Shown: positions 9,870 through 19,063 of the stretch, in pieces | Position numbering within the stretch: position 1 is the stretch's first letter | How the letters are laid out: each line of letters starts with the position of its first letter | Assembly: GCF_900141885.1 (NCBI RefSeq) | Contig: NZ_FQYY01000006.1 | Location: 229,691 to 293,690, forward strand | Direction of reading: 5' to 3' | DNA: 64,000 bases | Source of the DNA: Mesonia phycicola | GTDB taxonomy: Bacteria; Bacteroidota; Bacteroidia; Flavobacteriales; Flavobacteriaceae | Notes under the pieces: model-generated | Seen by the model: only the letters and a program-made list of their open reading frames with translations | The model's database searches: none | What the model was told of the DNA's origin: nothing | Translations under genes and position numbers: made by a program

Positions 9870-10193
9870 TTAATCTTTTTTTACGCTATCTTCATATTCA
9901 ATAATAAATATTTCTTCATTTTCACGCTTCATATAATATTCTTCTCTAGCAAATTTTTCTAGTTCAGAAGAGTCATTTAAGCCTTCAATAATAGCTTTAT
10001 CTTTTTTTATTTCTGTTTGGTAGTATTCTTTATTGTTTTGCAATTTGTTTAGATCTTGATTTAATTCTTCGTGAACTAACCAAGAGTTACTGTCTAAAAA
10101 AAGCATCCAAAAAGAGAATACTAGTAAAATAAGCACGTATTTATTGCTTATAATTTTAAACCAGCGTTTTTGCCGAAGTTTTTTTAGTGTCAT
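9870..10193 (-). CDS. FtsB/DivIC-family septum protein
   Basis: Small bitopic membrane protein of 107 aa. It has a basic cytoplasmic N-terminus (MTLKKLRQKRWFK), one membrane span at about residues 18-35 (VLILLVFSFWMLFLDSN) and a periplasmic coiled coil at about 40-75 (LNQDLNKLQNNKEYYQTEI). The ending ELEKFAREEYYMKRENEEIF is the usual conserved tail of FtsB/DivIC proteins. It is expected to join the FtsQLB-type division complex. It sits between uridine kinase and the mutase genes, a common order in flavobacteria. Confidence 0.88.
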   Translation of the reverse strand: MTLKKLRQKRWFKIISNKYVLILLVFSFWMLFLDSNSWLVHEELNQDLNKLQNNKEYYQTEIKKDKAIIEGLNDSSELEKFAREEYYMKRENEEIFIIEYEDSVKKD

Positions 10194-10211
10194 TGTTACG
10201 AAGATACAAAA

Positions 10212-10820
10212 TTAGTCTAAGCGTTCTCTAATAATTGTTTGTACAATATCTACTGCAACGGTATTGTATCTATTGTTTGGGATAATTATATCTGCAAATT
10301 CTTTAGAAGGTTCTATAAATTGCTGGTGCATTGGTTTTAAGGTGGTTTGGTAACGATTTAAAACTTCGTCTAAATCGCGGCCACGTTCTTTCATATCTCT
10401 TTTTAATCTTCTAATTAAACGCTCATCACTATCTGCGTGTACGTAAATCATGATATCAAAAAGTTCACGAAGCTCAGGGTTGGTAAGTATTAAAATACCT
10501 TCTACTAACATTACTTTTTTAGGGGGAGTTTCTATGGTTTCTCCTGTACGGTTATGGTCTGTAAAAGAGTATACTGGTTGCGGAATAGATTTACCTTCTT
10601 TTAATTGTTTAAGGTGTTTTACTAATAATTCAAAATCTATAGACTGCGGATGGTCAAAATTAATTTTAGTACGTTGATCGTAAGAAAGATCACTTGTATC
10701 TCTGTAATAAGAATCTTGAGAAATTACTGCTACTTCTTCATGCTGTAATTCATCTATAATGGTATTTACTACTGTTGTTTTACCACTTCCGGTTCCTCCA
10801 GCTATCCCTATAATAAGCAT
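10212..10820 (-). CDS. udk: uridine kinase
   Basis: Cytoplasmic kinase of 202 aa that phosphorylates uridine and cytidine in pyrimidine salvage. The P-loop GGTGSGKTT is at residues 8-16. SQDSYYRDTSDLSYDQ and NFDHPQSIDFELL are the nucleoside-binding segments, and the lid region contains IRRLKRDMKERGRDL. Length is normal for the family (about 200-210 aa). It is the first gene of the udk-ftsB-mutA-scpA series, with an 18-bp gap to the next gene. Confidence 0.96.
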   Translation of the reverse strand: MLIIGIAGGTGSGKTTVVNTIIDELQHEEVAVISQDSYYRDTSDLSYDQRTKINFDHPQSIDFELLVKHLKQLKEGKSIPQPVYSFTDHNRTGETIETPPKKVMLVEGILILTNPELRELFDIMIYVHADSDERLIRRLKRDMKERGRDLDEVLNRYQTTLKPMHQQFIEPSKEFADIIIPNNRYNTVAVDIVQTIIRERLD

Positions 10821-10944
10821 AATCTAATTTTTTTTGACAAAATTAACTAATATTTAAACTTATGAAATAGGATAAAGGTTTTGTTATCAACGATTTTTTA
10901 GTTGGTTTACATATTAGTAAAACAATATAGGTAGCCATTACCCA

Positions 10945-10963
10945 AAACTCTATTTTAGAGTTT
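10945..10963. other. small perfect hairpin in the sulfotransferase-udk gap
   Basis: AAACTCTA (10945-10952), loop TTT, TAGAGTTT (10956-10963). It lies between the end of the sulfotransferase-like gene (11009) and the start of udk (10820), both on the - strand. No clear U-run follows on the - strand, so its use as a terminator is uncertain. Confidence 0.35.
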
Positions 10964-11008
10964 ACTTGTAATTTTAAACTAAAAATGAAAAGTTAGAAAA
11001 ACAATAAA

Positions 11009-11629
11009 TTAACCTAGAAGTCTTTTTTTCTGTCTAAATACAAACAATTTTAAGTGGTATAGAAAATAAGATTTTTCGTGTTCTTTAGCAGTATTGTGTC
11101 TTTTATTAAAACTATTTAAGGCAGACGTTAAATCTCCTTCTGCATTAATTGCATTCCAAAAATTTTCAAAATCTTCTTTAATATTTTCAAGGCGAATGGT
11201 AATGTGTTGCGGTTGGTGCTTTAAAAAAGAATGGATATTTGCAGTAACAGTGTCTACATAATCATAGCAAAGCTGAAGTTGCTCTTCTTTAGAAAGAGTT
11301 TCTGGAGGAGTCATTTTAATACCTCCTGCATAAGCATCTACCATACTTTTCTTTTTAAAGAAGCGCTTGTTATAACTCGATGCTGTTTTATCTCGATTTC
11401 TAACCAAATGCACATAGAAAACTTGCTTAGGAAAGTTTTTTTCTAATTCTCCCAAATGCCAACTTAAGCGATTATCAGCTTCAATATGGTTATCTGGATA
11501 ATTAAAACGTTCTTGCCCTAATTTTTGAGATTGCGTTTCATGGCCACAAGTATAATTTGTTATGTACTTACAGGCTTCTACAAAACTAAAAGAACCACAA
11601 CGTCCCGTACTTAAAACAAATATGCGCAT
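11009..11629 (-). CDS. sulfotransferase-like protein
   Basis: Protein of about 206 aa from the chosen ATG at 11629. An upstream in-frame ATG at 11662 would add eleven residues, but MRIFVLSTGRCGS is the natural beginning. STGRCGS (residues 7-13) is the 5'-phosphosulfate-binding P-loop of PAPS-dependent sulfotransferases. FYVHLVRNRDKTASSY fits the 3'-phosphate-binding strand and helix (R and S residues). The substrate is unknown; a polysaccharide or lipid is possible. It stands alone between udk and an HD-domain gene, with about 120-190 bp of non-coding sequence on each side. Confidence 0.7.
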   Translation of the reverse strand: MRIFVLSTGRCGSFSFVEACKYITNYTCGHETQSQKLGQERFNYPDNHIEADNRLSWHLGELEKNFPKQVFYVHLVRNRDKTASSYNKRFFKKKSMVDAYAGGIKMTPPETLSKEEQLQLCYDYVDTVTANIHSFLKHQPQHITIRLENIKEDFENFWNAINAEGDLTSALNSFNKRHNTAKEHEKSYFLYHLKLFVFRQKKRLLG

Positions 11630-11785
11630 TGAAAAATTGATTTTGATTTCAAAAATAGACAAAGAATTGATAGTAGAACTATTTTATACTTGTCACTTTT
11701 TCAACTTTTACAAAAAGCCATACTCTTTAAATAATAGTAAATGCTTTATTATTTGTAGTTAGTTATTTTATTGAGAAACGGATAA

Positions 11786-12382
11786 CTAGTAAATTTCTGA
11801 AAACTGTTGTTTCAAAATTCTTAAATTGATTTCTTTTTGAGGCTGAAGTTCTTTTTTACCGTAAGAAGTAAAATATTTATGACGCTCTAAAAAGTCTATA
11901 TTTAGTTTTACCCACTCTTTATTACTAAAGCACATTTTTAAGTGCTCACTCCATTCTTCTCTAAGAAGTTTATTTTTAGAGATAAAGTTTTTTTTCCCTA
12001 AGTGAGATAAATCTGCATCACAAATTACTTGCTCTAATAAATTAGTTGGTGTTTGTGGCATTTTGGTAGCTAAAATACATTTTACCACTTTTTCAATTTT
12101 AGAAGAATTAAAACCAATAGAAGTTAAATAGTCTGAAGCCTTGCGAGCGCTCATGTCTTCATGGTCTTTAAAACAATCAATATTACCAGTGTCATGAAAC
12201 AAAGCTGCTAAAAGTACAATCTCTAGCTCTTCTTCATTTAAATTTGAGTATATGCCTATTTTCTTTGCAGAAGCAAAAACTTCATTAGTATGCTGGTTGT
12301 TATGAAAAGCAAGCTCATTACAGCGACTTTTTAATAGTAGCTGCGTGCAGTGTTTTTTTGTTTTTTCAAGTAAAGCATTCAT
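11786..12382 (-). CDS. HD-domain metal-dependent phosphohydrolase
   Basis: Cytoplasmic protein of 198 aa with the HD superfamily pattern H...HD...D: His at residues 27 and 31 (FHNNQHTNEV), His63-Asp64 in AALFHDTGN, and Asp122/Asp124 in CDADLSHLG. It resembles small adenylyl- or (p)ppGpp-hydrolase-like HD proteins of Bacteroidota, but no synthetase or regulatory domain is attached, so the substrate cannot be named. It is monocistronic, with a 104-bp AT-rich gap separating it from the copper operon. Confidence 0.82.
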   Translation of the reverse strand: MNALLEKTKKHCTQLLLKSRCNELAFHNNQHTNEVFASAKKIGIYSNLNEEELEIVLLAALFHDTGNIDCFKDHEDMSARKASDYLTSIGFNSSKIEKVVKCILATKMPQTPTNLLEQVICDADLSHLGKKNFISKNKLLREEWSEHLKMCFSNKEWVKLNIDFLERHKYFTSYGKKELQPQKEINLRILKQQFSEIY

Positions 12383-12486
12383 AATTTATAAAAATTAAAT
12401 AGTAGCTTTTACGGCATAGTTGTTTTTGCGATTATTTATATTAACTAAATTAATAAAAAAATATTGCTTTAATTATAAATTGACGT

Positions 12487-14154
12487 TTAATTAATTACAT
12501 CTATCACACTTCCGCATTGTAACATAGAGTTACCGTAATACGGATTTTCAATTTTTTTACTCAAACTAATCCAAGTGGCTCCTTTATTATTATTGGTCAT
12601 TGGGCATTTTTGTACATATAATTGCTGGGTAGATGCAATTTGTTTAGCCAACTGAATTATATTTTGTGAGAGAGTAATAAAATATTCTCTTTGTTTTACT
12701 ATAGAAGAAGTATTGCGTATAAGAAGAAGGTTTTCTTGTAATTTTTGAAATTCTTGCTGAAGTTTTTCTTCTCCGGTAGAGATATTTTTTAATAATGCTA
12801 AAGTTTTTTGAGCAGATAGTTGTGCGGCAGTAGAATCTGTTTTTACCAAATTATTTTTTATAGATAAGTAGTTATCTACTATTTGATAAAACTTTCCTGT
12901 ATTCTCTTCATTAATACTTAATAAATTATTTTCTGCAGTCATCATAGATTTTTTGCCTTGTAGTTGCGCCGCTGCATCTACAGTAAATGTTCCGTTAGTA
13001 ACAATCTCGTCCCCTTTTTGTAAACCATGTAGAACTGCATAGGTATTGCCAGTTTCATTTCCTAATTGAATTTCACGCATTTCAAAAACAGGTAGGTTTT
13101 TATCTACCTTTAAGTAAACAGTAGAACGCTCTCCCGTCCACATCACTGCACTTTTAGGTACGCTAATTAGATTTTTTTTAGATACATTATCATTTTCTAA
13201 GTAACCTGTGATAAACATACCTGGTTTTAAAAGTTTATTTTTATTTTGAAGCTCTGCTCTAATTACAAGTGTTCTGGTAGTGGCATTTAAAACAGGATCT
13301 ATAAAATTTATGGTAGTTTTAAATTCTTGAGTAGGGTAGGCATCTGCTTTTACAAGTATTGGTTGCCCTTTTTTAAATTGATACATCTCATTTTCATAAG
13401 CATCTAACTCTGCCCATACGGTAGACAGGTTAGAAACTTTAAAAATAGGTTTACCATCCATAATATGTGCTCCTTCAGTTACATCTATAGAAGTAACTAC
13501 TCCAGCAACGTGTGAGTAAATGGTAATTTTAGTAAGTGGCTTTTTGCTTTGTTCTATTTTTTTTAATTGATTTTCATGAATACGCCAGTTTTTAAATTTA
13601 TTACGTACCGCTTCATATAATCTAGGCTGATTTTTTTTGTTTTTATAGGCAGAAATTAATTCTTGCTGAGCAGCAACTAAATCTGGAGAATAAATAACCG
13701 CAACAGGTTGTCCCATTTTCACATATTCACCAAGAGAATTTACGTATAACTTTTCTATTCTACCATTAAAATGAGCAGGTTGGGTGGCAGTTTCTTCTTT
13801 ATTTTCTGTGATTTTTCCTGAAAGAGTTACTTTATTGGCGGTAGAGGAAGATTGCCCAACTACTGTGGTCTCTATATTAGCAAGAGCCATAGCATTTTTA
13901 GAGAGTGAAAATTGATTTTCACTTAGTTCACTTCCATTTGTTTCTAACGGAATTAATTCCATTCCGCAGATTGGGCAATCACCAGGTTCTTCTCTTATAA
14001 TTTGTGGGTGCATAGAGCACGTCCAAAGTTCATTTGTTTCTGCAGTAAGAGGTGTTTGTGTTTTTTCTAAATTTTTTTCAGAAGAATTAAAAAATAGATA
14101 GCCTAGAAAAACTCCTACAATTAACAATAAAATATATATCAAGTATTTTTTCAT
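12487..14154 (-). CDS. cusB: CusB-like RND periplasmic adaptor with heavy-metal-binding and DUF3347 domains
   Basis: Membrane-fusion protein of 555 aa linking the CusA-like pump to the TolC-like channel. In order it has an N-terminal anchor (residues 4-22), a heavy-metal-binding domain at 44-70 (CSMHP at 46-50, CPICGM at 60-65), the HlyD barrel/hairpin/lipoyl core (about 95-400) and a C-terminal DUF3347 region (about 415-555). The tail carries CPM at 517-519 and MLQCG at 544-548, almost the same module as in the lipoprotein encoded at 18524-19060. It is the last gene of the copper operon, 6 bp after copA. Adaptors with both extra metal sites are known in Bacteroidota; Cu(I)/Ag(I) is the likely cargo. 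Confidence 0.92.
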   Translation of the reverse strand: MKKYLIYILLLIVGVFLGYLFFNSSEKNLEKTQTPLTAETNELWTCSMHPQIIREEPGDCPICGMELIPLETNGSELSENQFSLSKNAMALANIETTVVGQSSSTANKVTLSGKITENKEETATQPAHFNGRIEKLYVNSLGEYVKMGQPVAVIYSPDLVAAQQELISAYKNKKNQPRLYEAVRNKFKNWRIHENQLKKIEQSKKPLTKITIYSHVAGVVTSIDVTEGAHIMDGKPIFKVSNLSTVWAELDAYENEMYQFKKGQPILVKADAYPTQEFKTTINFIDPVLNATTRTLVIRAELQNKNKLLKPGMFITGYLENDNVSKKNLISVPKSAVMWTGERSTVYLKVDKNLPVFEMREIQLGNETGNTYAVLHGLQKGDEIVTNGTFTVDAAAQLQGKKSMMTAENNLLSINEENTGKFYQIVDNYLSIKNNLVKTDSTAAQLSAQKTLALLKNISTGEEKLQQEFQKLQENLLLIRNTSSIVKQREYFITLSQNIIQLAKQIASTQQLYVQKCPMTNNNKGATWISLSKKIENPYYGNSMLQCGSVIDVIN

Positions 14155-14160
14155 CTTGTT

Positions 14161-16656
14161 TTAAATATTAGCTCCACGTAATCTTAGAGCGTTGGTAATT
14201 ACAGAAACAGAGCTAAAACTCATTGCTAAAGCTGCAATCATAGGAGATAATAAAATCCCGAAAAAAGGAAATAATATTCCTGCAGCAATAGGAACCCCAA
14301 TACTATTGTAAATAAGGGCAAAAAATAAATTCTGTTTTATATTCTTAATTACTTTTTCACTTAAATGTATGGCTTTTACAATCCCTTGTAAGTCACCTTT
14401 TACTAAAGTAACTTCTGCACTTTCTATAGCAACATCTGTACCAGTACCCATAGCAATACCTATATTACTTTGAGCTAGAGCAGGAGCGTCATTAATACCA
14501 TCACCAGCCATTGCTACTTTTTTACCTTCTGCTTGTAAACGTTTTACTTCTTCTTGTTTGGCACCAGGTAGCATACTTGCTTTAAAATGCAAAAGACCTA
14601 CCTCTTTAGCTACTGCTGCGGCAGTTTGTTTATTATCTCCGGTAAGCATAACTACTTCAATATTTTTGCGTTGTAGTTCTTGTATTGCTTTTTTAGAGCT
14701 TTTTTTAATTGGGTCTCCAATAACTACATAACCCAAAACCTCTTTTGTATTAGCGAGATAAGAAACTGTTTTACCTTTTTCTTGTTGCTGAAGTATTTCT
14801 TGTTGTAAATCTTGAGATACATTAATAGAATGGTCTTCTATTAAACGTTTATTTCCTAAAAAGTACAATTCATTATCTATTTTGCCTTCTACACCTTTAC
14901 CTGTAATTGCTTTAAAATCTTGTGTTTTTTGTAGTTTAATCTCTCTTTTTTTAGCATAATTGAGTGTTGCTTTTGCTAAAGGATGTTCACTGTATTGATT
15001 TAAAGAAGCAATGAGGTGAAGTGTTTTTTCTTCAGAATAATTTTTAGCAAAACCTATTTTTTCTACTTTAGGTTTTCCTTCTGTAAGTGTACCTGTTTTA
15101 TCTACAATAAGTACATCTATTTGGTTAAGTTTCTCTAGCGCTTCTGCATTTTTAATTAGCACTCCGTTTTGTGCTCCTTTACCAATACCAACCATAACAG
15201 ACATAGGTGTTGCTAGGCCTAAGGCACACGGACAAGCAATAATTAATACTGCAACTGCATTTACAAAACCAAAAACATACGCAGGTTCTGGTCCCCAAAT
15301 GGCCCAAATAAAAAATGTAATGATAGAAATAATTACTACCACAGGTACAAAATAAGCAGATATTTTATCGGCTACTTTTTGAATAGGAGCCTGACTTCTG
15401 CTAGCTTTATTTACCATTTCTATTATTTGAGAAAGTAGTGTTTCTTTACCTACTTTTTCGGCTCTCATTACAAAACTTTGCTCGCCATTAATGGTACCAG
15501 CACTTACTGTGTCTCCTTCTATTTTTTCTGCAGGAATAGGTTCTCCTGTAATCATAGACTCATCTATACTACTAGAACCTTCTATAATTACTCCATCTAC
15601 AGGGATTTTATCTCCTGGTTTTACACGTAATTTATCACTAACTTCAATTTGATTAACAGAAATTTTCTCTTCTAGATCTCCGTTAATTCGTGTAGCTTCA
15701 TTAGGGCTTAGTTTTATTAGTTCTTTTACAGCAGAGTTAGTTTTACTGTGTGCACGAGCCTCCATTAATTGCCCTAATAAAACGAGGGTTAAAATTACCG
15801 TTGCTGCTTCAAAATAAACGTGAACCGTTCCGCTTTCGGTTTTAAATTGCGCGGGAAAAATATCAGGAAATAAAAGTGATACCACACTAAACAACCAAGC
15901 AACACTAGCCCCAATACCAATAAGGGTAAACATATTTAAATTCCAAGTGATAATGGATTTGTAGGCACGTTCAAAAAACATCCAAGTAGCATAAAAAATC
16001 ACAGGAACAGATAATACTAACTGAATCCAATTCCAATACTTTAGATCTAAAATATTGTAAAGAGGATTGTTATTAAACATATCTGACATAGAGATGATAA
16101 ATACCGGTAAGGTAAAAGCAACAGCTATCCAGAATTTTCTTTTTAATTGAGCATACGTTTTTTCTTCTGCAGAGAGGTCTGGTTTTTTAGGTACCAAATC
16201 CATCCCACACTTAGGGCAATCTCCTGGTTGGTCTTTTATAACCTCTGGGTGCATTGGGCAAGTATATTGCGTGTTGGTTGGTACAGTAGAAACTTCTTCT
16301 ACCAAATCCATTCCGCATTTTGGGCAATCACCAGGTTGAGAGTAAGTTTTATCTCCCTCACAATGCATTGGGCAATAATAAACCCCTGTACCATTTTCTT
16401 GTTTTTTAAGAGAAGATGATTTTTTTTTAGGTTTAGGTTTTTGGTCTAGAGGATGAATGGAGTAACTACCGCCATCATTTTTTAAGGCTTCTTGAAATTT
16501 TTTTAACGGAATATGTTTTTCCATTTCAATTTCAGCTTGGGCTTTTTCTAGATTTACCTCTACGTTTTTAACTCCGTTAACTTTTGCTAAGGTTTGTTTT
16601 ACGTGATTTTGGCAACCACCGCAAGACATTCCGTGTATATGATAGGTATATTTCAT
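14161..16656 (-). CDS. copA: copper-translocating P-type ATPase
   Basis: Inner-membrane P1B-type ATPase of 831 aa that exports Cu(I) from the cytoplasm. The N-terminal HMA domain has GMSCGGC at residues 9-15. Two heavy-metal-binding (MHxE..GDCPKCGM) domains follow at about 93-118 and 131-155. Core motifs: TGEP 370-373, CPC 475-477 in the membrane, DKTGT 519-523, HP 558-559, TGDN about 672-675 and GDGIND 718-723. The final membrane segment [16 protein letters not shown] is the Cu(I)-class signature. It lies between the HMA-AraC regulator (68-bp gap) and cusB (6-bp gap). Confidence 0.96.
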   Translation of the reverse strand: MKYTYHIHGMSCGGCQNHVKQTLAKVNGVKNVEVNLEKAQAEIEMEKHIPLKKFQEALKNDGGSYSIHPLDQKPKPKKKSSSLKKQENGTGVYYCPMHCEGDKTYSQPGDCPKCGMDLVEEVSTVPTNTQYTCPMHPEVIKDQPGDCPKCGMDLVPKKPDLSAEEKTYAQLKRKFWIAVAFTLPVFIISMSDMFNNNPLYNILDLKYWNWIQLVLSVPVIFYATWMFFERAYKSIITWNLNMFTLIGIGASVAWLFSVVSLLFPDIFPAQFKTESGTVHVYFEAATVILTLVLLGQLMEARAHSKTNSAVKELIKLSPNEATRINGDLEEKISVNQIEVSDKLRVKPGDKIPVDGVIIEGSSSIDESMITGEPIPAEKIEGDTVSAGTINGEQSFVMRAEKVGKETLLSQIIEMVNKASRSQAPIQKVADKISAYFVPVVVIISIITFFIWAIWGPEPAYVFGFVNAVAVLIIACPCALGLATPMSVMVGIGKGAQNGVLIKNAEALEKLNQIDVLIVDKTGTLTEGKPKVEKIGFAKNYSEEKTLHLIASLNQYSEHPLAKATLNYAKKREIKLQKTQDFKAITGKGVEGKIDNELYFLGNKRLIEDHSINVSQDLQQEILQQQEKGKTVSYLANTKEVLGYVVIGDPIKKSSKKAIQELQRKNIEVVMLTGDNKQTAAAVAKEVGLLHFKASMLPGAKQEEVKRLQAEGKKVAMAGDGINDAPALAQSNIGIAMGTGTDVAIESAEVTLVKGDLQGIVKAIHLSEKVIKNIKQNLFFALIYNSIGVPIAAGILFPFFGILLSPMIAALAMSFSSVSVITNALRLRGANI

Positions 16657-16724
16657 CTCAAATTATTTTATAAGCAAAGTTAAGCAGAGAATAAAGCAGA
16701 GCTTTACATAATTATAGGTAGGGT

Positions 16725-17285
16725 TTACACAATTTTATCTAAAGATGTTCTATTCCAATCTTGGTTATTTTTATAGGCACTCATGGTGAGGCCTGTTACG
16801 GTTTTAAATTGATTGGATAAATGATGGATAGAGTTATAATTTAGTTGATAGGCAATTTCAGAAAACGAAAGTTTATTCATCTGTATTAATTCTTTTACCT
16901 TTTCAATTTTTAGTTTAATAAAGAATTTCTCGATGGTTTGTGACTCTATTTTTTTAAAAGTTTTGCTTAAAACAGTATAATCTTTATGCAGGCTTTTGCT
17001 TAAGTAAGAAGATAGATTTTCTGTAGAATTGTGGTTTTCAACTAAAGAAATAAGTTCTGTTTTTATAGCTTCTGCAATTTGAATTTCTGGATCTTGAATT
17101 AATTCAAAACCATTTTTTTCTAATTCTTTTTGAAACTCATTTTTATCAAAATTATCGTCTATATGAAGTACAACTTTGCCTAGCTGAATATTTTCTGCCA
17201 TAGCATTACCAGCTTCGGCAATTTGTTTCACCACCATTTTACAGCGGTCACATACCATATTTTTAATGTAAAATTCTTGTTTCAT
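16725..17285 (-). CDS. HMA-like domain fused to AraC-type DNA-binding domain
   Basis: Regulator of 186 aa. Residues 1-70 have the ferredoxin-like heavy-metal-associated fold pattern with a CxxC pair at 12-15 (VCDRCK). Residues about 85-186 form a full AraC double helix-turn-helix (KVKELIQMNKLSFSEIAYQL, then HHLSNQFKTVTGLTMSAYK). The order sensor then DNA-binding domain, together with its place inside the copper operon (3 bp after the permease gene, 68 bp before copA), suggests that it senses Cu(I) or Ag(I) and controls this operon. That role is inference; no operator was identified. It is much shorter than ordinary AraC regulators because the sugar-binding domain is replaced. Confidence 0.85.
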   Translation of the reverse strand: MKQEFYIKNMVCDRCKMVVKQIAEAGNAMAENIQLGKVVLHIDDNFDKNEFQKELEKNGFELIQDPEIQIAEAIKTELISLVENHNSTENLSSYLSKSLHKDYTVLSKTFKKIESQTIEKFFIKLKIEKVKELIQMNKLSFSEIAYQLNYNSIHHLSNQFKTVTGLTMSAYKNNQDWNRTSLDKIV

Positions 17286-17288
17286 TTT

Positions 17289-18512
17289 TTAGAAAAAGTA
17301 TTTTACAGTCAATCCTCCTGCCAACCAAAGGTAACAGATAAATGCTGTATATTTTAAAATCGTTTCTAGTAATTCACTCTTTGGTGCCATTTCACTCATA
17401 GAGTAGTCTATATCTTTCTTTTTAAAGAAGCCTAAGTAAATTAGGAAGCCAGAAATACCAAGAAAGCATAGGTTTAAAAACAGAGTATAATTAACTTTAA
17501 AATATTCTTGATTTTGAATTTTAACTTGAGAGGGGTTGGGAAGAATACTAAATAAATCAAAAGTGTAATGTAATATTAATGAGGCGCCAATTAAAGCTGT
17601 AAATAATAGAAAAACTATAAATAAAGACATTTTCCATCCGTAATATTTTGCATTAATGCGTAATACCGGAAAAACTACTAAATCACTAAAGATAAATGCT
17701 ATTACTCCTGCAAAACTAACCCCTTTACTAAATAATAATGCCGCTAGAGGAATGTTTCCCATAGAACCAATAAAAGTTAAAAATGCCGCTACGGGACCAA
17801 CAATAGTATGCTCTAAAATTTCTATAAACGTAAAATCTGTATTTTCTGGACCACTATTTATAAATAAAGTTTGAAAAAAAGAGTCGGGTACAAAAGCGGC
17901 AACAATACCGGCAATAGTAAAACCAACGGTTACATCTTTCCAGACCATTTGCCATTCCATTTTATATTTTTTACCTACTCGTGCCCAACTTTCTTCTTTT
18001 TTTATCTGTTGTTTCCAATTTTTAGAATTGTTGGAGGTATCATTTTCTTCATTTTCTAACTTTTTGCGAGCATTTTCAATGAGTTTTTTCGGATTAATAA
18101 TGCGTATTAATGCCCAAGAAATAAGTATTAATAAAATTCCGCCAAGATATTCTCCTACAACAAATTGCCAACCTAAAAAGATAGAAATAATAATACCTAA
18201 CTCTATCACTAGATTAGTAGAAGCTAAGAGAAATGCGATAGAAGAAACAAAACTAGCTCCTTTTTTAAATATAGATTTAGTAGAGGCAAGTGCAGCAAAA
18301 CTGCACGAACTGCTTATGAAACCAAAAAATGTACCTAACAGTATACTTTTGCCTTCATTTTTACCCATAGATTTTTGCATCCGTTTTTCGGTTACAAAAA
18401 CTTGTATCATACTACTAATTATATACCCAAGGATAAAAGCCCATAATGCCATCCAGAAAAATCCGAGAGAGGTATTAGCTGCTTCACCCCATTGTTTAAA
18501 AAAGGAGTTCAT
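17289..18512 (-). CDS. ArsP/DUF318-type membrane permease
   Basis: Polytopic inner-membrane protein of 407 aa with about eight to ten hydrophobic segments. The repeated Ser/Cys-rich loop GTFFGFISSSCSFAALASTK and the later FIGSMGNIPLAALLFSKG are characteristic of the DUF318 (ArsP_1) permease family. A charged, Lys/Glu-rich cytoplasmic loop lies at about residues 145-185. The known ArsP member exports methylated trivalent arsenicals; here the copper setting suggests a metal- or thiol-adduct substrate, but this is not shown. The gene lies 11 bp after the lipoprotein gene. Confidence 0.85.
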   Translation of the reverse strand: MNSFFKQWGEAANTSLGFFWMALWAFILGYIISSMIQVFVTEKRMQKSMGKNEGKSILLGTFFGFISSSCSFAALASTKSIFKKGASFVSSIAFLLASTNLVIELGIIISIFLGWQFVVGEYLGGILLILISWALIRIINPKKLIENARKKLENEENDTSNNSKNWKQQIKKEESWARVGKKYKMEWQMVWKDVTVGFTIAGIVAAFVPDSFFQTLFINSGPENTDFTFIEILEHTIVGPVAAFLTFIGSMGNIPLAALLFSKGVSFAGVIAFIFSDLVVFPVLRINAKYYGWKMSLFIVFLLFTALIGASLILHYTFDLFSILPNPSQVKIQNQEYFKVNYTLFLNLCFLGISGFLIYLGFFKKKDIDYSMSEMAPKSELLETILKYTAFICYLWLAGGLTVKYFF

Positions 18513-18523
18513 AATGTGTTTTT

Positions 18524-19060
18524 TTACTTAATAATATCTTGTACTTCTCCGCATTTTAGCATTTTATCTCCAAAATAAGGATTCATGATTTCTTTTTCTG
18601 AAGAAAACCAAAACGCACCTTTACCATCAAAAGCCATTGGGCAATATTGTTTGTAAAGTTTACCGCCAGTAATATTTTTTTCAAAGGCAGGAGCCAAATT
18701 GGTACTTAGCTGATAAAAAGCCTCTCTTTGGGCTTCAATATTCTCTTCGTTGTCTACTATAGTTTGCGCTATTTTTTTGTTTTCTTCTTCTTTTGTATCG
18801 TTAAACTTAATTACTATTATCTCAGATATTTTTTTAGAAGCGTAACTGTCTTCGTTGGTTAATGCTTCTTTTAAATCTAGGTATAGTCTAGCAATTTCGT
18901 ATTGTTTTTCAGAAGTAAAAGCAAGAGGTAAATTCTCTGTGTTTTCTTCTTTTTCTTCCACTTGTACCTTTTCTTCTTTATTTTCATCTGTCTTAGCTTC
19001 GTTTTTACATGCAGTAAAACTTAGAGCGATAAGGCTTAAACATAAAATTGTTTTTTTCAT
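18524..19060 (-). CDS. DUF3347 copper-operon lipoprotein
   Basis: Lipoprotein of 178 aa with a lipobox ending in LSFTAC (Cys18) and an acidic, Lys/Glu-rich linker (about residues 20-45). The DUF3347 domain follows. The C-terminal segment at 136-178 carries CPM (140-142) and MLKCG (167-171) around a GKGAFWFSS / NPYFG core. This closely matches the last 43 residues of the CusB protein encoded in the same operon. Paired Cys and Met residues suggest Cu(I) binding in the periplasm and perhaps transfer to the efflux adaptor (inference). It sits between tolC and the permease with gaps of only 3 and 11 bp. Confidence 0.85.
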   Translation of the reverse strand: MKKTILCLSLIALSFTACKNEAKTDENKEEKVQVEEKEENTENLPLAFTSEKQYEIARLYLDLKEALTNEDSYASKKISEIIVIKFNDTKEEENKKIAQTIVDNEENIEAQREAFYQLSTNLAPAFEKNITGGKLYKQYCPMAFDGKGAFWFSSEKEIMNPYFGDKMLKCGEVQDIIK

Positions 19061-19063
19061 AAT

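Noticed and set aside
18028..18531. 167-aa + strand frame opposite the permease gene
   Set aside because: Antisense shadow of a gene with clear membrane-family motifs; low-complexity content.
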